From Bacteroidota bacterium (lineage in GTDB: Bacteria; Bacteroidota; Bacteroidia; Chitinophagales; UBA10324), in contig BJGQ01000001.1 of assembly GCA_014190575.1 (NCBI GenBank), forward strand, positions 85,569-123,663: a stretch of DNA of 38,095 nt, in the 5' to 3' direction. Below, piece after piece: positions 1 to 8,012 of the stretch. Within the stretch, counting starts at the first letter, position 1; the number at the start of each line of letters is the position of its first letter. The notes under the pieces were generated by a model. That model saw only the letters and a program-made list of their open reading frames with translations. It ran no database searches and was not told the DNA's origin. Made by a program: the position numbers and the translations under genes.

Positions 1-448
1 TGTGTAAATAATCATGCGCCAACCAATTTGTTAAAAACAATTCGCCATTCAATGCGCCGAATTTCGGATGCATGTATGCTTGCTTATAATCAGGTGACGA
101 AAGTGAGTTCAACCACTTAACAGAATTTTTTCTTTCAGCTAAAAACTGATTCAGCATTTCATGATAATCCTTATTGATGTAATCGTTTTGTATAACCAAC
201 GCAACAGGATCAATACCCGGCATTGGTAAATCCGGAGTGGTTAAAACATGATTCAATCTCGCTCTGAAATCTTCGCGTTCCTCGTCATACAAATGACAAA
301 CAATTTCAAGTAAGCACCACTTATCCGGCGCTGGTTTCCACATGTATTCTTGTTTGGAAATTGCTGATAAAATTGATTTAAAATCATCCCAATTATTATT
401 GAGTTCTGAAATAATAAAGTGTGATTTGAAAGAAGATTCTTCTGTCAT
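1..448 (-). CDS. DinB-like (DinB_2 superfamily) protein, 3' end cut by window edge
   Basis: The minus-strand frame opens at an ATG (446-448) and runs open to the window edge, giving 149 visible codons. The start reads MTEESSFKSHF. A histidine in VCHLYDEEREDF and the later segments DPVALVIQNDY and NWLAHDYLH match the DinB/YfiT-like four-helix fold, in which spaced histidines bind a divalent metal. Members act as metal-dependent thiol transferases or have unknown roles; the substrate here cannot be told. The C-terminus is missing because of the window, not because the gene is visibly broken. It lies 28 bases upstream of where aroA ends on the same strand, so it may be the last gene of the aroB-aroA run. 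The family call is from motif recognition only. Confidence 0.75.
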   Translation of the reverse strand, partial: MTEESSFKSHFIISELNNNWDDFKSILSAISKQEYMWKPAPDKWCLLEIVCHLYDEEREDFRARLNHVLTTPDLPMPGIDPVALVIQNDYINKDYHEMLNQFLAERKNSVKWLNSLSSPDYKQAYMHPKFGALNGELFLTNWLAHDYLH

Positions 449-475
449 AACAATTTTTCTTTTCGTGAAATTAAC

Positions 476-1696
476 TCAAGTGTTTTTCTTTTTAAACTCC
501 TTCCAGAAATCAGGAAAAGATTTGTTCACCACTTTTTCATTATCAAAAGATATGGAAGAAACCAGGGAAGCAAGCGGGGCAAAACTCATAGCAATACGGT
601 GGTCATTTTGAGTGGGGAGTTTTAAGTTTAAATTTTTTAGTTCAAAATTCTTTGCATCAATTGAAAAAGAATTCTTCGTTTGTTTCACGCTGCAATTCAG
701 TTGCTTTAGCAATTGAGCAAACACATTTGCCCGTTCGCTTTCTTTTGAGTTGAGGTGCGATGTGTTTTTGAATGTTGCGTTAATTTTTTTAGCAGCACAG
801 GTTACAACCAATGCAGGAAATAAATCAGGACAATCTTTAACATCGAAAATCAGTTTCTTATATTCTTTGTGCCTTTGCGACTTTGCGGTTAAAATATTTT
901 CAATCAAAACTCCTTTCTCATTAAAAGTACTTTTCACACCGAACACTTCAAACAATTCAGCAACCACTCTGTCGCCTTGCAGTGAATCATCTTTCAATCC
1001 TTTCAATAAAATTTTGCTTCCGGGATTTAATTCAGCGAGTTCATAAAAATAAGAAGCCGCACTCCAATCAGGTTCGACCGAAAAGTTTTTTGATTGATAT
1101 TTTCCCGGAGAAACAGAAATAGTTTTTTCATTCTCTGTTACTTCAATTCCAAATTCGCGCATCAACTCAATGGTCATATCAATGTACGGACTGCTCACTA
1201 CTTTTCCTTTCAACGATAATTGCAATCCGTTTTTAAATGTTGGAGCAACTAACAACAACGCAGAAATAAATTGCGAGCTGATGCTTGCACTGATATTCAG
1301 CATCCCTCCTGCTAAATTTCTTCCATTAATCAGCCAATGATTTTTCTTTCGCTCAATATCTCCACCCAATTTTTTTAATGCATCAATCAACGGTTCATTT
1401 GGTCGTTGCATTAATCGTTTGCTACCTGAAAGTTTGCATTCACTTTCTCTAGTTGTAAGGAAAGCCAAAAGAAAACGAAGCGTTGTTCCGCCCTCTCCTG
1501 CATTAATATTTTTATTTTTTAACTGAAGTGCTTGCGTTAAAATTTTTGTGTCATCAGCTTCCGATAAATTTTCAATCTTAAATTTTTTATCGCACAACGC
1601 TTGAATAATCAATACACGATTGCTGATGCTTTTTGATGAAGGAAGATTGATTTCCTTACTGATTGGGCCTTCAATATGTTTTAATGTGAATGACAT
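476..1696 (-). CDS. aroA: 3-phosphoshikimate 1-carboxyvinyltransferase (EPSP synthase)
   Basis: Sixth step of the shikimate pathway: transfers enolpyruvyl from PEP to shikimate 3-phosphate in the cytoplasm. At 406 residues it is slightly shorter than the usual 420-430. Visible family motifs are LPSSKSISNR near residue 18 (substrate-binding Lys/Ser), NAGEGGTTLRFL (the NAGTAMR-type PEP loop, here with an extra GG), RPNEPLIDALKKLG, a KDCPDLFPAL segment carrying the catalytic-region aspartate, and QNDHRIAMSFAPLA near the C-terminus. The ATG at 1694-1696 overlaps the aroB stop by one base (TAATG), which points to translational coupling in one transcript. The start is further supported by the immediate MSFTLKHIEGPISKEINLP lead-in typical of the family. 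Confidence 0.95.
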   Translation of the reverse strand: MSFTLKHIEGPISKEINLPSSKSISNRVLIIQALCDKKFKIENLSEADDTKILTQALQLKNKNINAGEGGTTLRFLLAFLTTRESECKLSGSKRLMQRPNEPLIDALKKLGGDIERKKNHWLINGRNLAGGMLNISASISSQFISALLLVAPTFKNGLQLSLKGKVVSSPYIDMTIELMREFGIEVTENEKTISVSPGKYQSKNFSVEPDWSAASYFYELAELNPGSKILLKGLKDDSLQGDRVVAELFEVFGVKSTFNEKGVLIENILTAKSQRHKEYKKLIFDVKDCPDLFPALVVTCAAKKINATFKNTSHLNSKESERANVFAQLLKQLNCSVKQTKNSFSIDAKNFELKNLNLKLPTQNDHRIAMSFAPLASLVSSISFDNEKVVNKSFPDFWKEFKKKNT

Positions 1697-2757
1697 TATA
1701 ACTGACGATAATAATTCAAACTTTCCCTTATCAAGTCAATTGTCACTTCTTTTTCCCAATACGGTTTCCCGATTCTTTTAAGCAGCACCGGTTTTATTTT
1801 TCCTTTTATATTTTTTTTATCCGATGATATAAATGAAATCACATCATCAATATCCTTCTCTTTAAATTCAACTTTTGGAAAATTACACTTTAAGAAATCA
1901 AGCTGTTCAGAAAATACATTATCAGCTGGTTTAAATATTTTCTCTGACAAATACAATTCACAAATCATTCCGGCTGCCACTGCAATACCGTGTGGAATTG
2001 GTTTCTTTTTCAACAAACAAAAACTTTCCAAAGCATGACCAACAGTATGCCCCAAGTTTAATTGCTTTCGCTGACCTTCTTCATATAAATCTTTGTCAGT
2101 AATTTTTAATTTGAATTTAACTGCACCAGAAATCTGTTCTTCAATGAATTCAGCATTATCAAAATTCAAAACAAAATTTTTCCATTCATTCAATCCACCA
2201 AGTATTGCCTGCTTTGCTATTTCTGCATGCGCACTGAGTATTTGTTCTTTGGGTAAAGAGTTTAACCATCCTGTTGAAATAAAAACAGCTTTCGGTTGAG
2301 CAAATGTTCCCAATTGATTTTTATGATTTGCAAAATCAATTCCTGTTTTCCCTCCAATAGATGCATCAACCATCGCAAGCAAAGTAGTTGGCACATGAAT
2401 AAAATCAATTCCTCTTTTAAAAACAGAAGCAGTGAAACCGCCAATATCAGTTATCACTCCTCCCCCTAAATTTATTAATACAGATTTCCGATCTGCAAGT
2501 GGTAAAATTTGTTCCCATAATTTTTCGGCAGACGAAAGCGTTTTATTTTCTTCTCCTGATTGAATGGAAAGTGAATGATAATCTTTCAACTTACATAACT
2601 CAACTAACTTCGGTAAACAAAGCCGTTCGGTATTTGAATCGGTGAGAATTATGATGGAAGAATAATTTCCTCTTCGTAAAAACCGCCGCAACGATTTTAA
2701 TTCATCATCGATAAAAACACGATGAAATTTTCCTTTAATAACTGCGAACCTGCTCAT
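1696..2757 (-). CDS. aroB: 3-dehydroquinate synthase
   Basis: Second step of the shikimate pathway: NAD- and metal-dependent cyclisation of DAHP to 3-dehydroquinate, in the cytoplasm. The 353-residue length is normal. Motifs seen are GGGVITDIGGFTASVFKRG (NAD-binding glycine-rich region), HVPTTLLAMVDASIGGKTG, HKNQLGTF and LNLGHTVGHALE, which supplies metal-ligand histidines. The 3' end overlaps the aroA start by one base and the 5' end overlaps the upstream ABM-type gene by 23 bases, so the three genes look like one operon. Two consecutive shikimate steps are not encoded side by side here (step 2 next to step 6), so the other aro genes must lie elsewhere. Confidence 0.96.
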   Translation of the reverse strand: MSRFAVIKGKFHRVFIDDELKSLRRFLRRGNYSSIIILTDSNTERLCLPKLVELCKLKDYHSLSIQSGEENKTLSSAEKLWEQILPLADRKSVLINLGGGVITDIGGFTASVFKRGIDFIHVPTTLLAMVDASIGGKTGIDFANHKNQLGTFAQPKAVFISTGWLNSLPKEQILSAHAEIAKQAILGGLNEWKNFVLNFDNAEFIEEQISGAVKFKLKITDKDLYEEGQRKQLNLGHTVGHALESFCLLKKKPIPHGIAVAAGMICELYLSEKIFKPADNVFSEQLDFLKCNFPKVEFKEKDIDDVISFISSDKKNIKGKIKPVLLKRIGKPYWEKEVTIDLIRESLNYYRQL

Positions 2758-3055
2758 AAGATTTTACGCGCTCTAACGATTCCAGACTCCATGCATCAGC
2801 AGGTGCTGAAAAATATTGTCGAATTTCTGTCCATGTGGAACGGAACAATTCTGAGAAGCGATACTTATTCAATGCTTGTTCATCGCGCCAGATGCTGTAA
2901 GTAAAAACCACATCACTTGAACCGGCTTCATTCAGTAATTCCAAATGCATGCATCCTTCAAACCCTGAAATACTATCTTTTATTCTGCTGAACAATGCGC
3001 GAAATTCATGTACACATTCAGGTTTAAATTCCATCTTAACAATTCTAACTATCAT
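2735..3055 (-). CDS. Antibiotic biosynthesis monooxygenase (ABM) family protein
   Basis: A 106-residue single-domain protein. It begins MIVRIVKMEFKPECVHEF, continues GFEGCMHLELLNEAG and VVFTYSIWRDEQALNKYRFS, and so shows the beta-alpha-beta ferredoxin-like pattern of the ABM family, in which dimers can act as cofactor-free monooxygenases or haem-degrading enzymes. Nothing identifies a substrate. It precedes aroB and overlaps it by 23 bases, in a different frame, so it is probably cotranscribed with aroB-aroA. A functional link to aromatic metabolism is only a guess from position. The ATG start fits the family, since the first strand begins almost at residue 1. Confidence 0.8.
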   Translation of the reverse strand: MIVRIVKMEFKPECVHEFRALFSRIKDSISGFEGCMHLELLNEAGSSDVVFTYSIWRDEQALNKYRFSELFRSTWTEIRQYFSAPADAWSLESLERVKSYEQVRSY

Positions 3056-3113
3056 TTTTATAAATACATTTTTATTAACTCAAAACTTCAAACCCGAAAC
3101 CCGAAACTATTTT

Positions 3114-3887
3114 TTACTTGAATTCAATTTGTACTGTGTCATTCAATTTCAATCCTAACAAACCTGCCATGCTTCCATGCTTCATAAATAATTCAATGTA
3201 GCCTGCTGAATTTACAATACATGAAATATTTCCCTCCTGAATTGAACTGTAGTTTTCTTCTAACTTATCAATGTCGTTATTTCGTCTGAAGGTCACAATA
3301 AATTTCCTGTCTTGTCTTATTTTTTCAAATTCTTCCTTGCGAACATTCAAAATCACATTTTCAAAACGATCAATATGTAACACTTGTCCTTTAATGTAAT
3401 TGTGATTTACTATTGGGCGAAACGAAGCCGCACTAATAATAGATGAAACCGGGTCACCAATCTCTTCCAATATTTTTCCTTCGCAAATTGCTTTCGCTGC
3501 ACGCACATACAAACCTGCAACTGGCAAAGTTGTTTGTACTTCATCATCCCTTAAATAATAAATTCGTTCTGGTTGTTTCCCTTCAAATACCAACGCAAAC
3601 AAACCATTATCCGGACCAATGAAATTGTGTTCGTTATATTGAATCACAAGATGTTTCATCCCTCTGAGCCTGCTCGTATCAACTCCAACAATGTGAATGG
3701 TTCCATTTGGAAAATGATGATATGAATTTATTAACACATAGGCAGCCTGTGAAAAACTAAATGGTTCAACATCATGTGTGATGTCAATAATATTTACATC
3801 CGGAATTGCTTTTAATAACTCGCCTTTCAACACCGCCACATAGTAATCTTTGAGGCCAAGGTCGGTGGTGAGAGTAATCAGATTCAT
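3114..3887 (-). CDS. SAM hydroxide adenosyltransferase family protein (former DUF62)
   Basis: Belongs to the fluorinase/chlorinase-related family that in most bacteria hydrolyses S-adenosylmethionine to adenosine and methionine with hydroxide as nucleophile. Supporting segments are MNLITLTTDLGLKDYYV at the N-terminus, IIDITHDVEPFSFSQAAYVL, FIGPDNGLFALVF, and a beta-barrel-like C-terminal half with NVILNVRKEEFEKI. I chose the internal ATG at 3885-3887 because the family begins right at the first strand; an in-frame ATG 12 codons upstream (3923) is possible. The protein is then 257 residues, close to family length. The physiological role in Bacteroidota is not established. It is 58 bases from the ABM gene on the same strand, so it may be the first gene of that run. 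Confidence 0.88.
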   Translation of the reverse strand: MNLITLTTDLGLKDYYVAVLKGELLKAIPDVNIIDITHDVEPFSFSQAAYVLINSYHHFPNGTIHIVGVDTSRLRGMKHLVIQYNEHNFIGPDNGLFALVFEGKQPERIYYLRDDEVQTTLPVAGLYVRAAKAICEGKILEEIGDPVSSIISAASFRPIVNHNYIKGQVLHIDRFENVILNVRKEEFEKIRQDRKFIVTFRRNNDIDKLEENYSSIQEGNISCIVNSAGYIELFMKHGSMAGLLGLKLNDTVQIEFK

Positions 3888-3999
3888 TTCGCGGAATAAA
3901 TAATTGTTGACAAATAACAACAATGAAATCTGAATTTGTGTTTGTGTCTTATGACCATTGAAAGTGGATAAAATAAAAAAGTGTTTTTTTTAGTGAACT

Positions 4000-4007
4000 T
4001 ATATTTG
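4000..4007 (+). promoter_or_regulatory. Probable -7 box upstream of phoH
   Basis: TATATTTG matches the Bacteroidota -7 consensus TAnnTTTG. A start site about 5-8 bases downstream would leave a leader of roughly 17 bases before the TTG start at 4031. I see no good -33 TTG at the expected 17-23 base distance, so only the -7 element is supported. Confidence 0.45.
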
Positions 4008-4030
4008 AAATCTAAACGCCGCTATAAACT

Positions 4031-5011
4031 TTGACAGAACTAACAATTACGCTCGACGCTATTGACCCGGTAGAATTTTTAGGTATCAACAATTCAAGAC
4101 TGCAAATGCTCAAACGAGCCTATCCGAAACTCAAAATTGTTTCTCGAGGAAATCTGATAAAAGCAGAAGGAACCAACGAAGATCTGACCTCGCTCGACGA
4201 CAAAGTGAAAATGATGATTCAGTTTGTGGAGAAGTACGGTCGCATCAGTGATAAAACCACTGAAGATTTATTGGGCGATTCGAACCCATCGGAACTGGAT
4301 GCATTCAAATTTGCAGAAGATGTTATAGTCTATGGAACCAATGGATTAACTGTGAAAGCGCGCACAGCCAATCAGAAAAAAATGGTGACCATGTCGGAAG
4401 AGAATGATATCATCTTCGCAATTGGACCAGCAGGAACCGGAAAAACATATACTGCTGTTGCATTGGCTGTTCGTGCCTTGAAAAACAAGCAGATTAAAAA
4501 AATTATTTTAACCCGACCTGCAGTTGAAGCCGGTGAAAGTCTTGGTTTTTTGCCAGGAGATTTAAAAGAAAAGATTGATCCGTATCTGCGACCGTTGTAT
4601 GATGCATTAGATGATATGATTCCGCCTGATAAACTGAATTATTACATAGCCAATAGAACAATTGAAATTGCTCCGCTTGCCTTTATGCGCGGCCGAACAC
4701 TTGATAATGCATACATTCTTTTAGATGAAGCGCAGAACACGACAGACTCGCAAATAAAAATGCTTCTAACCCGAATAGGGCCAAGCGCTAAAGCAATTAT
4801 CACTGGAGATTTAACTCAGATTGATTTACCTAAATACCAACGCAGTGGTTTGTTTAAAGCATTGGATATATTACAAAACATTGAAGGCATTGGTGTAATT
4901 TTTCTGAATGAAAGCGATGTGGTTCGCCATCGTTTAGTAAAACAAATTATTAAAGCTTATGGCAACAGTGATGATAAAGCGAAAGATGATGCCGCAGGAT
5001 TGAAAAAATAA
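4031..5011 (+). CDS. PhoH family ATPase (PhoL type)
   Basis: A 326-residue cytoplasmic P-loop ATPase. An N-terminal RNA-binding-like domain (about residues 1-95, [15 protein letters not shown] then [11 protein letters not shown]) precedes the PhoH core with Walker A GPAGTGKT at 132-139 and Walker [11 protein letters not shown]. PhoH/YbeZ-type proteins work with the endonuclease YbeY in rRNA and RNA quality control; no ybeY is visible here. The start is a TTG at 4031. A stop codon (TAA, 4025-4027) sits two codons upstream in the same frame and the product begins with the expected strand, so no ATG alternative exists near. It opens the plus-strand housekeeping run, divergent from the SAM hydroxide adenosyltransferase gene. 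Confidence 0.93.
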   Translation: MTELTITLDAIDPVEFLGINNSRLQMLKRAYPKLKIVSRGNLIKAEGTNEDLTSLDDKVKMMIQFVEKYGRISDKTTEDLLGDSNPSELDAFKFAEDVIVYGTNGLTVKARTANQKKMVTMSEENDIIFAIGPAGTGKTYTAVALAVRALKNKQIKKIILTRPAVEAGESLGFLPGDLKEKIDPYLRPLYDALDDMIPPDKLNYYIANRTIEIAPLAFMRGRTLDNAYILLDEAQNTTDSQIKMLLTRIGPSAKAIITGDLTQIDLPKYQRSGLFKALDILQNIEGIGVIFLNESDVVRHRLVKQIIKAYGNSDDKAKDDAAGLKK

Positions 5012-5059
5012 TTTTCAATCTGGTATTTAATTAATAATTCAAAATCTTCAAATCATTTA

Positions 5060-5845
5060 ATGACAACAATACAAGCAATCGTTCTCGGTATCATTGAAGG
5101 GCTAACTGAGTTTCTTCCAATATCATCGACAGGTCACATGATAATCGGAACTGCTATTCTTGGTATTCAGCCCGATGATTTTGTAAAAATGTTTACTGTA
5201 AATATTCAGTTCGGCGCTATTCTTAGTGTGGTTGTGTTATACTGGAAAAAGTTTTTTCAGTCACTGGATTTTTATTACAAGCTGATTGTGGCTTTTATTC
5301 CGGCTGCAATATTCGGTGTGTTGTTAGATAAATACATTGATGAATTATTAGGAAGCGTTGAGGCGGTAGCGCTTGCTCTTTTATTAGGTGGGATAGTTTT
5401 ATTGTTCATTGATAAGTATTTTGTAGCAAATGAAAAAGAAACAGAAAAAAATATCAGTTACCTCTCTGCATTAAAGATTGGTTTCTTCCAGGTTATATCC
5501 ATGATTCCCGGCGTATCACGAAGCGGCGCAACAATTGTTGGCGGACTTTCACAAAAACTAAATCGCAAACAAGCCGCTGAATTTTCTTTTTTTCTTGCTG
5601 TTCCTACAATGGCAGCAGCAACTTGTTATAAACTATTAAAGAATTATAAACTGATTGATGCATCTAACATTAAATTATTATTGATTGGAAATGCAGTTGC
5701 ATTTATTGTGGCCTTGATTGCAATCAAAGCATTCATTGGCATTTTGAATAAACATGGTTTCCGTTGGTTTGGAGTTTATAGAATAATCATCGGCGCAGTA
5801 CTAATTATTCTTCTCGCGCTAAAGATTAATCTTGCAGTGTTATGA
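5060..5845 (+). CDS. uppP: Undecaprenyl-diphosphatase
   Basis: Integral membrane enzyme that dephosphorylates undecaprenyl pyrophosphate to recycle the lipid carrier for peptidoglycan and other envelope polymers; overexpression is linked to bacitracin resistance in known members. The two family signatures are present: [16 protein letters not shown] near the N-terminus (catalytic glutamates and the Ser/His cluster) and [13 protein letters not shown] in the middle (arginine motif). About seven to eight hydrophobic helices are visible over 261 residues, the standard length. The last codons overlap truB by four bases (ATGA at 5842-5845), indicating coupled translation. Confidence 0.96.
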   Translation: MTTIQAIVLGIIEGLTEFLPISSTGHMIIGTAILGIQPDDFVKMFTVNIQFGAILSVVVLYWKKFFQSLDFYYKLIVAFIPAAIFGVLLDKYIDELLGSVEAVALALLLGGIVLLFIDKYFVANEKETEKNISYLSALKIGFFQVISMIPGVSRSGATIVGGLSQKLNRKQAAEFSFFLAVPTMAAATCYKLLKNYKLIDASNIKLLLIGNAVAFIVALIAIKAFIGILNKHGFRWFGVYRIIIGAVLIILLALKINLAVL

Positions 5846-6555
5846 CATTGCAGGAGATAAAAGAAGGTAGTGTTTTATTAATTGATAAACCATCACGGTG
5901 GAGTTCATTTGATCTAGTAAAAAAAGTGAGCTTACTTGCCCGACCAAAAAAAGTTGGTCATGCTGGTACGCTCGATCCGCTTGCAACCGGTCTCATGATT
6001 ATTTTAACAGGAAGCAAAACAAAAGAAATGCTTCAATTAAACGCAGGCGAAAAGGAATACACCGGTACATTTTTTATTGGCGCTACCACGGAGTCCCATG
6101 ATTTGGAACGACCTGTTGATGCAACTTTTCCAACCGAACATATTACTGATGAACTGATATATGAAATTGCAAAGAGTTTTGTTGGAGAGTTTGCACAAAC
6201 CCCGCCATTGCATTCAGCAAAAAAAAGAGATGGCGTTCGTTATTATAAAATGGCAAGGCGAGGTGAAGAATTTCAACGAATAAAATCGTGGGTAGAATTA
6301 AAAGTGTTTGAAATCACCCGCATCGCTTTGCCTGAAGTTGATTTTAGAATTGTTTGCAGTAAAGGTTTTTATGTTCGTTCGCTGGCTCATGATTTTGGCC
6401 AGAAACTTTTAAGTGGCGCTCATATAATTGCATTACGGAGAATTCGCAGTGGAGAATTTAATGTGAAGGATGCTTATACCATTGAATCGTTTACTGAATT
6501 TGTGTTAAAGGAAAAAGAGAATTACCAGAATGAAAGTTTATCACAGCATCAATAA
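5842..6555 (+). CDS. truB: tRNA pseudouridine(55) synthase
   Basis: Converts U55 of the T-loop of tRNAs to pseudouridine. The family signature [15 protein letters not shown] carries the catalytic aspartate (LD in AGTLDP) near residue 50, after [15 protein letters not shown]. Further motifs are [21 protein letters not shown] and [14 protein letters not shown]. At 237 residues it is of the short type without a C-terminal PUA extension, as usual in Bacteroidota. The start ATG overlaps the uppP stop by four bases, and the 3' end overlaps the ribF start by 26 bases, so the genes are tightly packed in one transcript. Confidence 0.95.
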   Translation: MTLQEIKEGSVLLIDKPSRWSSFDLVKKVSLLARPKKVGHAGTLDPLATGLMIILTGSKTKEMLQLNAGEKEYTGTFFIGATTESHDLERPVDATFPTEHITDELIYEIAKSFVGEFAQTPPLHSAKKRDGVRYYKMARRGEEFQRIKSWVELKVFEITRIALPEVDFRIVCSKGFYVRSLAHDFGQKLLSGAHIIALRRIRSGEFNVKDAYTIESFTEFVLKEKENYQNESLSQHQ

Positions 6556-7456
6556 TCTCCCGCTGTTTAAAAATCCGGTTATCACCATTGGAACTTTTGA
6601 TGGTGTGCATGAAGGTCATCGCAACCTGATTCAAAAAATAAAATCTCTCTCTAATGAAAAGCAAGGTGAAAGTGTTCTCATAACTTTTGATCCCCATCCA
6701 CGATTAGTTGTTTATCCCGATGATAAATCATTGCGCATACTTACAACCCTGAACGAAAAAATTTCTTTACTGAAAAAAGAAGGAGTTGATCATTTGATTG
6801 TGGTTCCATTCACCAAAGAATTTTCATTGTTATCCGCAAAAGATTATTTGCAAAATTTCTTAATCGAAAAACTTCATCCTTCAATAATTGTTACTGGTTA
6901 CAATCACTCATTCGGTCATCATCGGGATGGAAACATTGAGATGCTTCGAAGATTTGAAAATGAATTTCATTACAAAGTTGAAGAACTAAACAAACAATTG
7001 GTTGATGACATTGCTGTGAGCAGCACACGAGTTCGTATAGCATTGAATGAAGGTGACATAGAATTAGCAACAGATTTACTTGGTCACTCCTACTCTATTT
7101 CCGGAATTGTTGTCCATGGTCAGCACCTCGGAAATAAAATCGGATTCCCGACTGCGAATATTTCAATAAATAATTCGCTTAAATTAATTCCTGCAGATGG
7201 CGTCTATGCAGTTCGTGTAAATTATAAAAATGAAAAACTGAAAGGCATGATGAACATTGGTAACCGCCCAACTGTAGATGGTTTGCATCACAAACTCGAA
7301 GTACATCTTCTTGATTTCAATAAAGATTTATACAATGAAGAACTGGAAATTCATTTTGTAAAACAATTGCGTGAAGAGAAAAAATTTTCTTCCGTTGATG
7401 AACTGAAGGAACAATTGAAGTTGGATAAAGAGAATACAATTACTGTATTGAAATAA
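6530..7456 (+). CDS. ribF: Bifunctional riboflavin kinase / FAD synthetase
   Basis: Makes FMN from riboflavin and FAD from FMN. The N-terminal FAD synthetase half shows ITIGTFDGVHEGHRNLI (nucleotidyl-transferase HxGH-like motif) and VTGYNHSFGHHRDGN plus SSTRVRIALNEGD. The C-terminal riboflavin kinase half shows HGQHLGNKIGFPTANI (Mg-ATP and flavin loop) and GMMNIGNRPTVDG. Length 308 is typical. It starts 26 bases inside the end of truB in another frame; the [11 protein letters not shown] lead-in directly before the first strand supports this ATG. rlmH follows after only six bases. Confidence 0.96.
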   Translation: MKVYHSINNLPLFKNPVITIGTFDGVHEGHRNLIQKIKSLSNEKQGESVLITFDPHPRLVVYPDDKSLRILTTLNEKISLLKKEGVDHLIVVPFTKEFSLLSAKDYLQNFLIEKLHPSIIVTGYNHSFGHHRDGNIEMLRRFENEFHYKVEELNKQLVDDIAVSSTRVRIALNEGDIELATDLLGHSYSISGIVVHGQHLGNKIGFPTANISINNSLKLIPADGVYAVRVNYKNEKLKGMMNIGNRPTVDGLHHKLEVHLLDFNKDLYNEELEIHFVKQLREEKKFSSVDELKEQLKLDKENTITVLK

Positions 7457-7462
7457 ATTGAA

Positions 7463-7927
7463 ATGAAAATCTTACTCCTCTCCTTTACCCGTTCCGAAGA
7501 AAAATACATTGTTGAAGGTGTTACTGAATTTGAAAAGCGGATTAAAAAATACAATTCATTCGAAACAAAAATTATAAAAGCCAAAGCCGAATCAAATTCA
7601 ACAGAACAATTAAAAGCAGAAGCAAAATTGCTGGAACAATATTTTGCATCAGATTCCATTGTTGTTTTAATGGATGAGCAAGGGAAACAATTCACTTCGA
7701 AAAAATTTTCTGATTTCCTGCAATCAAAAATGAACACCGGAATAAAGAATCTCGTATTTGTTATTGGCGGAGCGTATGGTTTTTCAGATGAAATAAAAAA
7801 GAAAGCAAACGATTTAATTTCCCTTTCGCCACTGACCTTTCCCCACCAGCTTGCAAAACTTATTTTCTGCGAACAACTGTATCGTGCATTTACAATTTTG
7901 AAAGGAGAAAAATATCATCACCAATAA
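7463..7927 (+). CDS. rlmH: 23S rRNA (pseudouridine(1915)-N(3))-methyltransferase
   Basis: SPOUT-class methyltransferase that modifies m3-pseudouridine 1915 in helix 69 of 23S rRNA. The 154 residues match the usual 155-160. Supporting segments are SIVVLMDEQGKQFTSKKF, FVIGGAYGFSDEI (SAM-binding knot), and the family-typical end SLSPLTFPHQLAKLIFCEQLYRAF followed by YHHQ, where the last histidines form part of the active site. It is the last gene of the phoH-uppP-truB-ribF-rlmH run and is followed 36 bases later by a strong bidirectional terminator. Confidence 0.96.
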   Translation: MKILLLSFTRSEEKYIVEGVTEFEKRIKKYNSFETKIIKAKAESNSTEQLKAEAKLLEQYFASDSIVVLMDEQGKQFTSKKFSDFLQSKMNTGIKNLVFVIGGAYGFSDEIKKKANDLISLSPLTFPHQLAKLIFCEQLYRAFTILKGEKYHHQ

Positions 7928-7962
7928 TATCGGTAGTAACTAATTAAGAATGAAAATAAAAA

Positions 7963-7992
7963 AGCCGCTCTGAAAATTATTTCAGAGCGGCT
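7963..7992. terminator. Bidirectional intrinsic terminator between rlmH and hppA
   Basis: A perfect 12-bp stem (AGCCGCTCTGAA / TTCAGAGCGGCT) with a 6-base loop is preceded by an A run and followed by a T run, so it can stop both the plus-strand rlmH transcript and the minus-strand hppA transcript. Confidence 0.93.
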
Positions 7993-8012
7993 CATTTTTT
8001 AATTTAAATTAG

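Noticed and set aside
342-611. 89-codon plus-strand frame over the DinB-like and aroA ends
   Set aside because: Both genes on the minus strand are well supported; this frame has no recognisable features.
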